A stretch of DNA of 64,000 bases from Zhongshania antarctica (lineage in GTDB: Bacteria; Pseudomonadota; Gammaproteobacteria; Pseudomonadales; Spongiibacteraceae): contig NZ_JACHHW010000001.1 in the NCBI RefSeq assembly GCF_014202945.1, positions 558,001 through 622,000 on the forward strand. Reading direction: 5' to 3'. Below are positions 20,254 through 28,721 of the stretch, piece by piece (position 1 is the first letter of the stretch; each line of letters starts with the position of its first letter). Below the pieces are notes generated by a model. It saw nothing but the letters and a program-made list of their open reading frames with translations, was not told the DNA's origin and ran no database searches. Position numbers and translations under genes: made by a program.

Positions 20254-21942
20254 ATGAACGAGCAAGCCACTCTGCTAGCCAGCGCGCTTGCACCGGCCTC
20301 GCTCGACGACCCACTCTACTACCTGAAAAACCTTCAGGCAGTGGTGACCTGGGTAATGACTCACCATCACGACCTGCTCGACGCTGAGGAATTAACAACA
20401 CTCCAACAACTCCTGCAACTTTCTATTCCCGCACAGGGCCTACTGGCCCGAATGATTATTCGCAAGGGAGAGCTATTCCGCAGTGATAAGCTGGAATACG
20501 ATGAAATTCCATCAAGCGCGAACGCACTAGATGAGCTAAGTAAATACGGCTTTATCGATAGTAATCCGCTGATAGCTATTGAACAAATACATAAACACTG
20601 CCGCCGCGATGAACTTCTCAATTTACTCATCGCCGCCGGTAGCGCGCTACCTAAGTCTGCCAAAAAATCCGAGCTGCTGACCGCGCTAGAGACTCTAGAT
20701 CTAGCGACAAGCGCCAGCCCCCTCCACGACTGGTGGCCGGAGGCGCCATTTAGCTTGGTGTCACTGCAATGCATGGCACTATTTGATCGCTTGCGACTGA
20801 TGTTTTTTGGCAATCTTCATCAGGACTGGTCAGAATTTGTACTAACCGAGCTTGGCCATCAAGCCTATGAAGCCGTTGCCTTCGACCCCCAGTTTCGCGC
20901 CTTCGGTGGCCGCGACGATGTGGATAGCTATCTTGCCTTATACCACTGCCAAACCGCACTGCAAGAGGCAAGCGACATCACCGCCATTTTACCGCGACTC
21001 CCTGAGCGCTTAAGCAACCCTTGGCTTGAATATCGACGCCAACGGCTGGGTTTTCAAATGGCGCAACACGCTGAACGTGCAGGCGACATTCCGCTGGCTA
21101 TCCAGCTTTATACCGGCAATGTTTTGGATGAGGCCAAGGTGCGCCTGTATCGGGTGCTCGAGAAACACAGCGACGATTCGCTAGCCGTTATTCACGCCAT
21201 AGAGCAAGACTTACAATCACCGCTCAGGCTAGAGACCCAAGTTCATCTCCAGCGTATTCTCCTGCGGCTTAGTCGCAAAGTTGGCAAACCGCAGCCAAGA
21301 CCAACAAGGCAAAAGCTGCCTGTTGTTGAGTTCAGCCTTAACAACAACGACCAGCGTGTGGAATTTGCCACCCTAGACGCACTCACGGCAGAAGACGAGC
21401 AAGAAGGCTTTTATACCGAAAACTGGCTGTTCACCGGCCTGCTTGGCCTACTCTTGTGGCCAGTGCTGTTCGAGCCTTTACCCGGCGCCTTCTTTCACCC
21501 GTTTCAAGCTGGCCCAGCAGATCTCTATCGGCCAGATTTTGTCGCACGCAGAAAAGCTCAAATCGATGAGCGCCTCGCGACATTAGATTCCGGTGAATAC
21601 CGCGACTTGATCAAACACTGCTGGCAGCAAAAATACGGCATCGCTTGTTCCTTAATCCATTGGCCAGTGATCACAGAGGCACTATTGGATTTAGCCTTAG
21701 CGATTATTCCCGCTACGCACTTAAAGACGATTTTCACGCACCTATTAAGTGACCTACGCAATCACCGCCGTGGCATGCCAGACTTGTGCGTATTTGACCG
21801 TCGCCAGCGAAGTTACAGACTGGTTGAAGTCAAAGGCCCCGGCGATAGACTGCAAGACCACCAAACCTTATGGATAGAATCAATGTTAGCTACAGGCATT
21901 CCCATTGAGGTCGCTCAAGTGCAATGGAACACCCCCCTATGA
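20254..21942 (+). CDS. FAN1-type VRR-NUC domain nuclease
   Basis: About 562 residues, matching the length of bacterial FAN1 homologues. The C-terminal VRR-NUC domain carries the PD-(D/E)XK residues in RGMPDLCVFDRR and LVEVKGPGDRLQDHQ (about 510-545), and the ENWLFTGLLGLLLWPVLFEP stretch before it is characteristic of the family. The helical N-terminal part fits the SAP/TPR-like DNA-binding region. FAN1 enzymes are 5'-flap endo- and exonucleases that unhook DNA interstrand crosslinks. ATG at 20254 is preferred over the TTG one codon earlier. The gene overlaps the following helicase gene, which fits a joint role in crosslink or branched-DNA repair. The pairing is inference; the nuclease family call is strong. 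Confidence 0.88.
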   Translation: MNEQATLLASALAPASLDDPLYYLKNLQAVVTWVMTHHHDLLDAEELTTLQQLLQLSIPAQGLLARMIIRKGELFRSDKLEYDEIPSSANALDELSKYGFIDSNPLIAIEQIHKHCRRDELLNLLIAAGSALPKSAKKSELLTALETLDLATSASPLHDWWPEAPFSLVSLQCMALFDRLRLMFFGNLHQDWSEFVLTELGHQAYEAVAFDPQFRAFGGRDDVDSYLALYHCQTALQEASDITAILPRLPERLSNPWLEYRRQRLGFQMAQHAERAGDIPLAIQLYTGNVLDEAKVRLYRVLEKHSDDSLAVIHAIEQDLQSPLRLETQVHLQRILLRLSRKVGKPQPRPTRQKLPVVEFSLNNNDQRVEFATLDALTAEDEQEGFYTENWLFTGLLGLLLWPVLFEPLPGAFFHPFQAGPADLYRPDFVARRKAQIDERLATLDSGEYRDLIKHCWQQKYGIACSLIHWPVITEALLDLALAIIPATHLKTIFTHLLSDLRNHRRGMPDLCVFDRRQRSYRLVEVKGPGDRLQDHQTLWIESMLATGIPIEVAQVQWNTPL

Positions 21943-24257
21943 TGGATGTTTCAGTGAGATCACTGTGCGAATTTGCCGCCCGCACCGGCAGCTTGGAGTT
22001 TAAATACACCCCGGCACCAAGCGCCGAAGAAGGTATTATCGGCCACATTACTGTTCAGCAACGACGCCCCGATCCCTACGTAGCCGAGTATTTACTCAAA
22101 GGCGAATGCGAAGACGTGTTTGTGAGCGGACGTGTCGACGGTTACTACGCACTGCAACAAGACTGCTTTCTGGAAGAAATAAAAACCCATCGGGGCAATG
22201 TCGCCAGAATTGGCCCTGGCCGCCGCGCGTTGCACTGGGCACAGTTAAAAGTGTATGGCGCGCTGTTTTGCCGGCGCGATAATCGCGAGTCAATCAATCT
22301 TCGCTTGACCTATTTTGAAGTGCGCAAAGAGGAAGAAACCCACGAAACGCTGGAATTTAGCGCCGACGAGCTCTGGAACTACCTTAGCGCTTTATGCCGA
22401 GACTATGCCCAGTGGGCAATAAAAGAACAGCGCCATCGCGAGCGGCGCGATCTTGCCCTCGCCGCGTTAGATTTTCCCCACGCGGATTTCCGCACAGGCC
22501 AACACGATCTATCGCGCAATGTGTATATGGCGGTTGCATCGTCAGTGCCGCTGCTCTTACAAGCCCCTACCGGCATCGGGAAAACCGTCGGGGTTTTATA
22601 CCCCGCAATGAAGGCCATGCCAAAAATCGGCTTAGATCGTCTGTTCTTTTTAACCTGCCGCAATACTGGGCGCAAACTCGGGCTCGATGGCCTGAGTACG
22701 ATTATTAAAGCGCAAGCCCCTGTCGACCTAGAAGCCCCGGCCAAACTAGAAGCACCACCTATTCGCGTACTTGAGCTTTCCTCTCGCGAAGCCGCCTGCG
22801 ACCACCCCGACAAAGCCTGCCATGGCGACTCCTGCCCGCTGGCTAAAAACTTTTTTGACCGCTTAAGCGACGCCCGTGAAGAAGCCATTCAGCAACGCTT
22901 TTTAGATCAGTCCGCGCTCCGTGCCATTGCCCGCAACCATTCCATTTGCCGCTACTTTCTCGCCCAGGAGATGGCGCGCTGGAGCGACATTGTGGTTGGC
23001 GATGTGAATCATTACTTCGATCAATTTGCGTTACTCCACAGCCTAACCAAGCAAAATGAGTGGAAGGTTGCACCGCTAGTTGACGAAGCCCACAACCTTA
23101 TCGACCGTGCGCGCGGCATGTACAGCATTGTGCTCAGCGAAGCGGAAATGCTCTACACCATCAGTAAAGCGCCAGCACCACTGCAGAAGCCGCTCGCTGA
23201 TTTAGAAGACGCATGGCAAACATTAATAAAGCCCTTTTTGAGCGACACCCCAGTAGCAGACATAGAGCACCGCTACTTCTTGGCCGAGGTGCCCGAAGAG
23301 TTAAACAGCGCTTTATACGGTTTAATTGCGGCGATTACCGACTATCTAAGCGACCACCCTGCCGCTGCCGACATTCAGTATGTGCTGTTTACTGCACTCG
23401 GCTTTTTACGCCTCGCCGATGCCTTTGCGGACCATTCACTTTGCACTTTAGAATTTACCGTGTCACCCGTAGCGGGCACCATTTTACGCGGCAGTGCCAA
23501 ACTCAAAATTGACAATCTAATACCCGCAGACCACTTAAAGCAGCGCTTTATTGATGCCAATAGCTGCGTGTTATTTTCGGCAACACTGTCGCCCAACCGC
23601 TACCACCAAGACCTTCTGGGCATGCCCGCCAACAGCGTTTTTAAAGACATTGAAAGCCCCTTTCAGCGCGAGCAAATTGAGCTGCGCTTTGTGACTGACA
23701 TCAGCACGCGCCGCGACGACCGCTTCGCCTCACTAGAACCGATCAGCGCGCGCATCGCCGGGCAGTTTAAGGCCCAACCCGGCAACTACCTTGTCTACCT
23801 CAGCAGCTTTGAATACCTGAACGCCTTATGCGCATGCTTAAACAAATTGCACCCAGAAATTCCTACAATTCGTCAAAGTGCAGGAATGGCACCTTCCGCG
23901 CGCGAACAATTTATTGCAGACGCCAGCGACACCACAGCCAGCGTTGGCTTTGCCGTATTGGGCGGCGTGTTTTCTGAAGGTATCGACCTGCCTGGCGATA
24001 AACTAATTGGCGTGTTTGTCGCCACCTTAGGCCTACCACCCCACGACGAATTGCATGAGGTATTGCGCACCCGATTGGAAGCGCGCTATGGCGACGGCTA
24101 CCGCTACACCTACCTCTACCCCGGCATGCAAAAAGTCATACAAGCGGCAGGGCGCTTAATACGCACCCCCGACGATCGCGGCGTGATAGAACTCATCGAC
24201 GACCGTTTTTTACGTGAGGATATTAAAGCCATGCTGCCAAAATGGTGGTTGCACTGA
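21939..24257 (+). CDS. Rad3/DinG-like Fe-S helicase with N-terminal PD-(D/E)XK nuclease domain
   Basis: About 772-777 residues. The N-terminus carries a nuclease-like core, GRVDGYY (Asp near residue 72) then FLEEIKTHRGN (E-x-K near 85-87), as in Cas4/AddB-type PD-(D/E)XK domains. A superfamily 2 helicase follows: Walker A QAPTGIGKTVG at about 213-223, DEAH box VDEAHNL, and motif VI QAAGRLIRTPDDRG. Four Cys (C-x6-C-x4-C-x37-C between Walker A and DEAH) mark a 4Fe-4S cluster as in XPD/DinG. It should unwind DNA 5' to 3' and may cut it. The frame is open from ATG 21924; ATG 21939 gives an ATGA overlap with the FAN1 stop and is preferred. Positions above count from 21924. Confidence 0.88.
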   Translation: MMDVSVRSLCEFAARTGSLEFKYTPAPSAEEGIIGHITVQQRRPDPYVAEYLLKGECEDVFVSGRVDGYYALQQDCFLEEIKTHRGNVARIGPGRRALHWAQLKVYGALFCRRDNRESINLRLTYFEVRKEEETHETLEFSADELWNYLSALCRDYAQWAIKEQRHRERRDLALAALDFPHADFRTGQHDLSRNVYMAVASSVPLLLQAPTGIGKTVGVLYPAMKAMPKIGLDRLFFLTCRNTGRKLGLDGLSTIIKAQAPVDLEAPAKLEAPPIRVLELSSREAACDHPDKACHGDSCPLAKNFFDRLSDAREEAIQQRFLDQSALRAIARNHSICRYFLAQEMARWSDIVVGDVNHYFDQFALLHSLTKQNEWKVAPLVDEAHNLIDRARGMYSIVLSEAEMLYTISKAPAPLQKPLADLEDAWQTLIKPFLSDTPVADIEHRYFLAEVPEELNSALYGLIAAITDYLSDHPAAADIQYVLFTALGFLRLADAFADHSLCTLEFTVSPVAGTILRGSAKLKIDNLIPADHLKQRFIDANSCVLFSATLSPNRYHQDLLGMPANSVFKDIESPFQREQIELRFVTDISTRRDDRFASLEPISARIAGQFKAQPGNYLVYLSSFEYLNALCACLNKLHPEIPTIRQSAGMAPSAREQFIADASDTTASVGFAVLGGVFSEGIDLPGDKLIGVFVATLGLPPHDELHEVLRTRLEARYGDGYRYTYLYPGMQKVIQAAGRLIRTPDDRGVIELIDDRFLREDIKAMLPKWWLH

Positions 24258-24281
24258 GGGAATTAAAGACAGGAACTTGAA

Positions 24282-24315
24282 AGCGAATAGGCCAGCTAGC
24301 ACTGACCTATTCGCT
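24282..24315. terminator. Bidirectional hairpin between convergent genes
   Basis: AGCGAATAGG (24282-24291) pairs with CCTATTCGCT (24306-24315), with further CAG/CTG pairing inside. It sits between the helicase stop and the convergent cytochrome gene stop and can serve both. Confidence 0.65.
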
Positions 24316-24334
24316 AGAGTATTACCTTAGACGT

Positions 24335-27300
24335 TTACAGGCTATCTAGCGGCAAACATTGGCCACCAAGCACCGGCACTTCGCCCGGTAGGCAAAGTTC
24401 CAAATCAGAGCCACTGCCACTACTGGTGCCGCAGGCATCCGCATTGTCGTAGGTGTCGTTGACGACTTCATTGATCCATTTTGTCACTAGATCAAATGCC
24501 CCAGCGTGCACCGTACTCCGCGCTATCGGCGGCATCCGTGCAGCCAAGGTTGTAGCTTCGGGCCCTAGGCGGTAGGGAAGAATAGACTCAGCAGCATTGC
24601 CGGGAACAATGTCATACTCACGACCGCCGCGACCTTCGGTGCCGCTGGCGGTTGGCCCTTTACAGATACCGAAGGTATCGTTCACCGCACGGAATACATC
24701 GAGGTAGAAACCCGTGTTCTGCGCCAAGCCACGAGGATTATGGCAGTGGGCACAGTTCACTTCGAGATAAGAACGTACGCGAGCTTCAACATCTTTGTCG
24801 CTGTTTGAATCAAAGCCCGAGTCACCCGGTATATTAAAGATTGGGTTGCGTTCAACAGCCTTCAGATACTGTGTATTTGAATCGACTGCCATATTGCTTG
24901 GGCAGTTTTTCATTAGGCCGGTTTCACACCAAAACACCAATTGGTTTCTGCCGTTAACCGCGTGCGCATCCATACCCGAGGCAAGAGGCGACTCGCTGCT
25001 ATACGGACGGTTAAGATTCCGCGCCTTGGGGCCAATGGGCGCAGAGCCTGTTTCGGCATCGTCGTTAGCATGACAACTTTGACACTGGTTAGCGTTTGGT
25101 AAGACATAGGCGTCCGTTGAGCCTTGGTAGTGATCACCGCTATTCACATCACTGTAATCCCAGCTTGCGCTCATCACCCCACCCTGCTGGGTCAAGTAAG
25201 CGACTTTCTCACCATTTTCTTCTTTCCAAATATACTCCAGCCCATCCCAGTAATACTGGCCACCACTGGTTTCCCGTTTAATGATCAATCTCGTTTCAGC
25301 TGCGACTTCAGTTTGATTCGTCTCATTCGTAAAGGAGAAGGTTTTAGCGAGAATCGTTCCGACCGGGAATAAAATAGCCGCATTGGCATTATCGTTACCA
25401 TCGCGATAAATTGCCTGCTCGCCTTTAGGAATATAAGCCACGCGATACTTGGTGGCGTAATCCGAAAACAACTTGGTGTTCATTACAAAAGGCACACCCT
25501 GACCATTGGGCAGACTGCTTGGGTCCTCTGCATCCGCAAATAAATGGTATTGATCAAGACGTGGGCAATCAACCGTATAGGCCGCCGCATTGATTTCACC
25601 GGCAGGTACCGCGGCATTACAAAGCTGGTCGATCATTGCATCCGACGGTGCAGGGTCAATTGTGCCAGAAGGCTCAAACTCTGGAATTACAATCGGCGGC
25701 AACGGCGCCATGTTACTGCCATAGGTCTCATCACAGAGGTGCGGCGTGATATCGGTATCCACAGGGAAGTTCGGAAGACTGGTCACAATATCTATGAGGT
25801 CTTCTGGGCCTTGCGGTGGCAGGTATAACAGCGCTTCTAGGCCTTCGGTGCCGTGAAAATTGGCGAAAGTAGCGCTGTCGCTGTCAAAGTTATTGCTGGG
25901 GTCTATACAGGAATACCACCACTGCGGTTTCTTGCGTTCGCCCGCTTCATTAAACTTGTAAGCATTGTATCGGCAGGAAGGATTGGGGTACTGGTTACCT
26001 GAAATAGGTTTGCCTTCGGCATCTGCAGGTACTGGGTCGCCCTTACTGTCGGTCGGGTAAGGGCAGTCGGCGTTGTATTCGTCTTCATAGCCATCCCATG
26101 CGATGTGCGCGCCGCGGTATTCACCGGTGCCAGCCACCATTTTCAAACCAATTAACATAGGAAATGCGGAGGTGACCTGCTCACCACCAGTATCGATAAT
26201 AGAGGCGAAATCAGGGCTTGGTAGATCGTTACCGTTATTTTTAAAGGTGTTATTCCAAATGTGAACACCTTCGCTGTATAAATCCATACGGCGATCGCCA
26301 GGCACACCAAACAGTTTGTAGCTCGTGTGCACAATACCGGCAGTGCCATTGTCTTCAAAAATGTTATCAAAAATATCGATCTTGTCGTAACCCATGGTCA
26401 ACATACCGGTACCGCGAGGTACGTTAGATACGATGCTGCCGGGTTCGGCAAAGTTGTAAGTGTTATTGTTGCGCGAGGTGTTGCGATACATACGGGTACG
26501 GCTGCCGTAACGCGTTAGGCCGTCTAAGTCATAAACCAAAAAACCGCCGGTATTACATTCCGACAAATTGTCGACATACTCACCGCCGCGCACATTCTCA
26601 ATTTCAAAACCAAAGACGTTAAATGCGGCGCGACTGTTACGGATAATCGCGTTATCGGTTTGACCTACATAAATACCGGCGTCAGATGCACCTACCGACT
26701 CCACATACTCAACCAAGATATTCCGCGAGTTTACTGGGTAAACCCCATAGCGGCCCGACAACTTACTGACATTGTAATCTGGTGACGTCGTGTCCATTTC
26801 AAGGGGGTTCGGATTGTCGGGGTTGTGTCGCGCTGGATCGGTACAGGCAACCTGCAACTTAGTTTTATAATTTGCCGCCGTTATGGTGTCTTCGTTGGCC
26901 GTGTTGCGCCCGCTAGACCAAAATGCACGAACCCGGCGTAGAGTCCCGTGATCAACACCCTGTAGCTTGAAAGCATCACCCGGCGAATCCAGCACCGTCA
27001 AATCTTCAACGGTAATGCCGCGCACCGTAGTCGCAAGAAAGCCTTCCTGCGAGCCGCTATTTTTGAACGACAGTACCGTTTTATCCATACCCTGGCCTTT
27101 AACGAGGATATCTTCTGTACCGGATATCTGGATGCCCGAGGTCAGTTCATAATAGCCCTCACCAAATTCAATGACATCCTTGGGTTTGGCGCTGATCATC
27201 GCCAACACCATCTCAGTGGTCGCATTCGGCCCGTTTGCGATGAAGAAAGTACGTCCCTGCCCGTCCTCGACACCGGGGTTACCGCCCGTGTCTGGATTAC

Positions 27301-27415
27301 CCGGATTCGAGCCAGTGTTCGATTTAGCGCTATTACCGCCACCACAAGCTGCAAGGATTAGCACCAGCAGTAATAGTAAATAGTGAGATAAGGGTCTTTG
27401 CTTGAATTTCAACAT
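24335..27415 (-). CDS. Lipoprotein fusing a parallel beta-helix domain to a diheme c-type cytochrome
   Basis: About 1026 residues. After a lipoprotein signal (lipobox LAAC, then a Gly/Asn/Ser linker) comes a right-handed beta-helix of roughly 480 residues, of the type in which repeated short strands read like VEDLTVLDSPGDAFKLQGV and IIRNSRAAFNVFGFEIENV. The second half carries two heme c sites, CQSCH and CAHCH, and matches the SO2930/HNE_0200-type diheme cytochrome family. In other bacteria I know these as two neighbouring proteins; here they are one polypeptide. It would sit in the outer envelope and pass electrons. The frame is open from 27466, but ATG at 27415 directly precedes the signal peptide. 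It is divergent from an AraC regulator. Confidence 0.85.
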   Translation of the reverse strand: MLKFKQRPLSHYLLLLLVLILAACGGGNSAKSNTGSNPGNPDTGGNPGVEDGQGRTFFIANGPNATTEMVLAMISAKPKDVIEFGEGYYELTSGIQISGTEDILVKGQGMDKTVLSFKNSGSQEGFLATTVRGITVEDLTVLDSPGDAFKLQGVDHGTLRRVRAFWSSGRNTANEDTITAANYKTKLQVACTDPARHNPDNPNPLEMDTTSPDYNVSKLSGRYGVYPVNSRNILVEYVESVGASDAGIYVGQTDNAIIRNSRAAFNVFGFEIENVRGGEYVDNLSECNTGGFLVYDLDGLTRYGSRTRMYRNTSRNNNTYNFAEPGSIVSNVPRGTGMLTMGYDKIDIFDNIFEDNGTAGIVHTSYKLFGVPGDRRMDLYSEGVHIWNNTFKNNGNDLPSPDFASIIDTGGEQVTSAFPMLIGLKMVAGTGEYRGAHIAWDGYEDEYNADCPYPTDSKGDPVPADAEGKPISGNQYPNPSCRYNAYKFNEAGERKKPQWWYSCIDPSNNFDSDSATFANFHGTEGLEALLYLPPQGPEDLIDIVTSLPNFPVDTDITPHLCDETYGSNMAPLPPIVIPEFEPSGTIDPAPSDAMIDQLCNAAVPAGEINAAAYTVDCPRLDQYHLFADAEDPSSLPNGQGVPFVMNTKLFSDYATKYRVAYIPKGEQAIYRDGNDNANAAILFPVGTILAKTFSFTNETNQTEVAAETRLIIKRETSGGQYYWDGLEYIWKEENGEKVAYLTQQGGVMSASWDYSDVNSGDHYQGSTDAYVLPNANQCQSCHANDDAETGSAPIGPKARNLNRPYSSESPLASGMDAHAVNGRNQLVFWCETGLMKNCPSNMAVDSNTQYLKAVERNPIFNIPGDSGFDSNSDKDVEARVRSYLEVNCAHCHNPRGLAQNTGFYLDVFRAVNDTFGICKGPTASGTEGRGGREYDIVPGNAAESILPYRLGPEATTLAARMPPIARSTVHAGAFDLVTKWINEVVNDTYDNADACGTSSGSGSDLELCLPGEVPVLGGQCLPLDSL

Positions 27416-27530
27416 AACATTCCATCTGCGACGTCTGTGAACTATTGAGCGGCCTGCCGCTATCAAGCAATTATGCTACCTTGTAAAGAATTAGGTACAA
27501 TGCGGAAACGTGTCTTAAACGGGTTAATTT

Positions 27531-28541
27531 GTGACAAACAGCTCATTAGCTATCACCGCCCACGCTCAGTGGGCCAACATGGTCGCCAATGTTACCGCTG
27601 CGGCCTGCGGCTTTGATCGCGAGCAGTTATTCAAGGAAGCTGGTATTCCGTTATCCGCCTGGGACTCAGTGAACCGGGTGAACCAAGAGGAACTCACTGC
27701 GCTGTGGAAGTTAGCACAGCAATTAACTGGCCGGGTCGATCTTGGTCTCGATGTATTAGACCATTTCCACTTTAGAACCATTGGTTCTCTGGCCTTTAAG
27801 ATGATGGTCGCCAAGACATTTCGGCAATCCATTCTAGAAGCACTCGATCAAATATCTTTGGTCAGCGAAGTGTGGAAGTTTTCACTTACGGAAGAACGCG
27901 GTTTAGGCGTAATGCGATTTCGCCTTGCAACCCCCAATTTAGAGGTTACCCATTACTCGTATGATGCCTTTATCTGCGCCTGTGTTCGGGTTTTGCAAGA
28001 CTGTTTCCCAAGCAACACCTATAAATACGCTGAAATCTGGTTTGCGCACCCAGACTTTGGCCTAAAAGAAAAATATGAGTCAAAGCTGAACGCCCGTTGT
28101 CGGTTTAACTGCAAGGAATACGCACTGTGCCTAGACGGAAAACTGCTAGACCTTCCCCTGCAGTCAGCTGACCCCCAACTCTACGAATCTCTTGATACCA
28201 GCCTTGACCACCAAGTTCGCACACTCAACAGCCAAAGTGCCATAATCGAAAAAGCCATACTAAAATTGATCGACGAAGGGGTAGCACCATCGCGTCATAC
28301 CGTATCCGCTAAGCTCGAGATCGGTGAACGCACACTGCTACGTCGACTGAAAGATGAGAACCTCACCTATAAAGAGGTCCAGGAACAAGTCTTTGAAAAG
28401 CTCACACTCCGCCGGTTACAGCGGGGTGAAGCAATGGAGTCGATTGCAGAAAAGCTGGGCTACTCCGATGCAAAATCCCTTGGAAAAATGCTTAAACGAC
28501 GCACCGGTTTAGGCATTCGCCAGCTGCGGCAGTCGACTTAA
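27531..28541 (+). CDS. AraC family transcriptional regulator
   Basis: 336 residues beginning with a GTG at 27531. The N-terminal region (about 20-200) is the arabinose-binding-like domain found in OruR/ArgR-type AraC proteins, and the last 90 residues hold the two helix-turn-helix units (VSAKLEIGERTLLRRLKDE and ESIAEKLGYSDAKSLGKMLK). Such proteins bind DNA in the cytosol and activate nearby genes on sensing a small, often hydrophobic ligand. It is divergent from the beta-helix/cytochrome fusion with about 115 nt between start codons, so that gene is its most likely target. Confidence 0.92.
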   Translation: MTNSSLAITAHAQWANMVANVTAAACGFDREQLFKEAGIPLSAWDSVNRVNQEELTALWKLAQQLTGRVDLGLDVLDHFHFRTIGSLAFKMMVAKTFRQSILEALDQISLVSEVWKFSLTEERGLGVMRFRLATPNLEVTHYSYDAFICACVRVLQDCFPSNTYKYAEIWFAHPDFGLKEKYESKLNARCRFNCKEYALCLDGKLLDLPLQSADPQLYESLDTSLDHQVRTLNSQSAIIEKAILKLIDEGVAPSRHTVSAKLEIGERTLLRRLKDENLTYKEVQEQVFEKLTLRRLQRGEAMESIAEKLGYSDAKSLGKMLKRRTGLGIRQLRQST

Positions 28542-28721
28542 AAAAACGAATAGCCGCTTAGCACCGCAGCCGACCTTGCCCTCGCCATTACACCCACTGA
28601 TCCACATAGGCTGCCTATAAACGGCTAAACGAAGGTCCTAATAGGATATAATTGCCATTCCATGGTCAGAGTTCTAAGGAATATCCCTAGCCACCGCAAG
28701 CGATGAGCATCCAACCGACAT

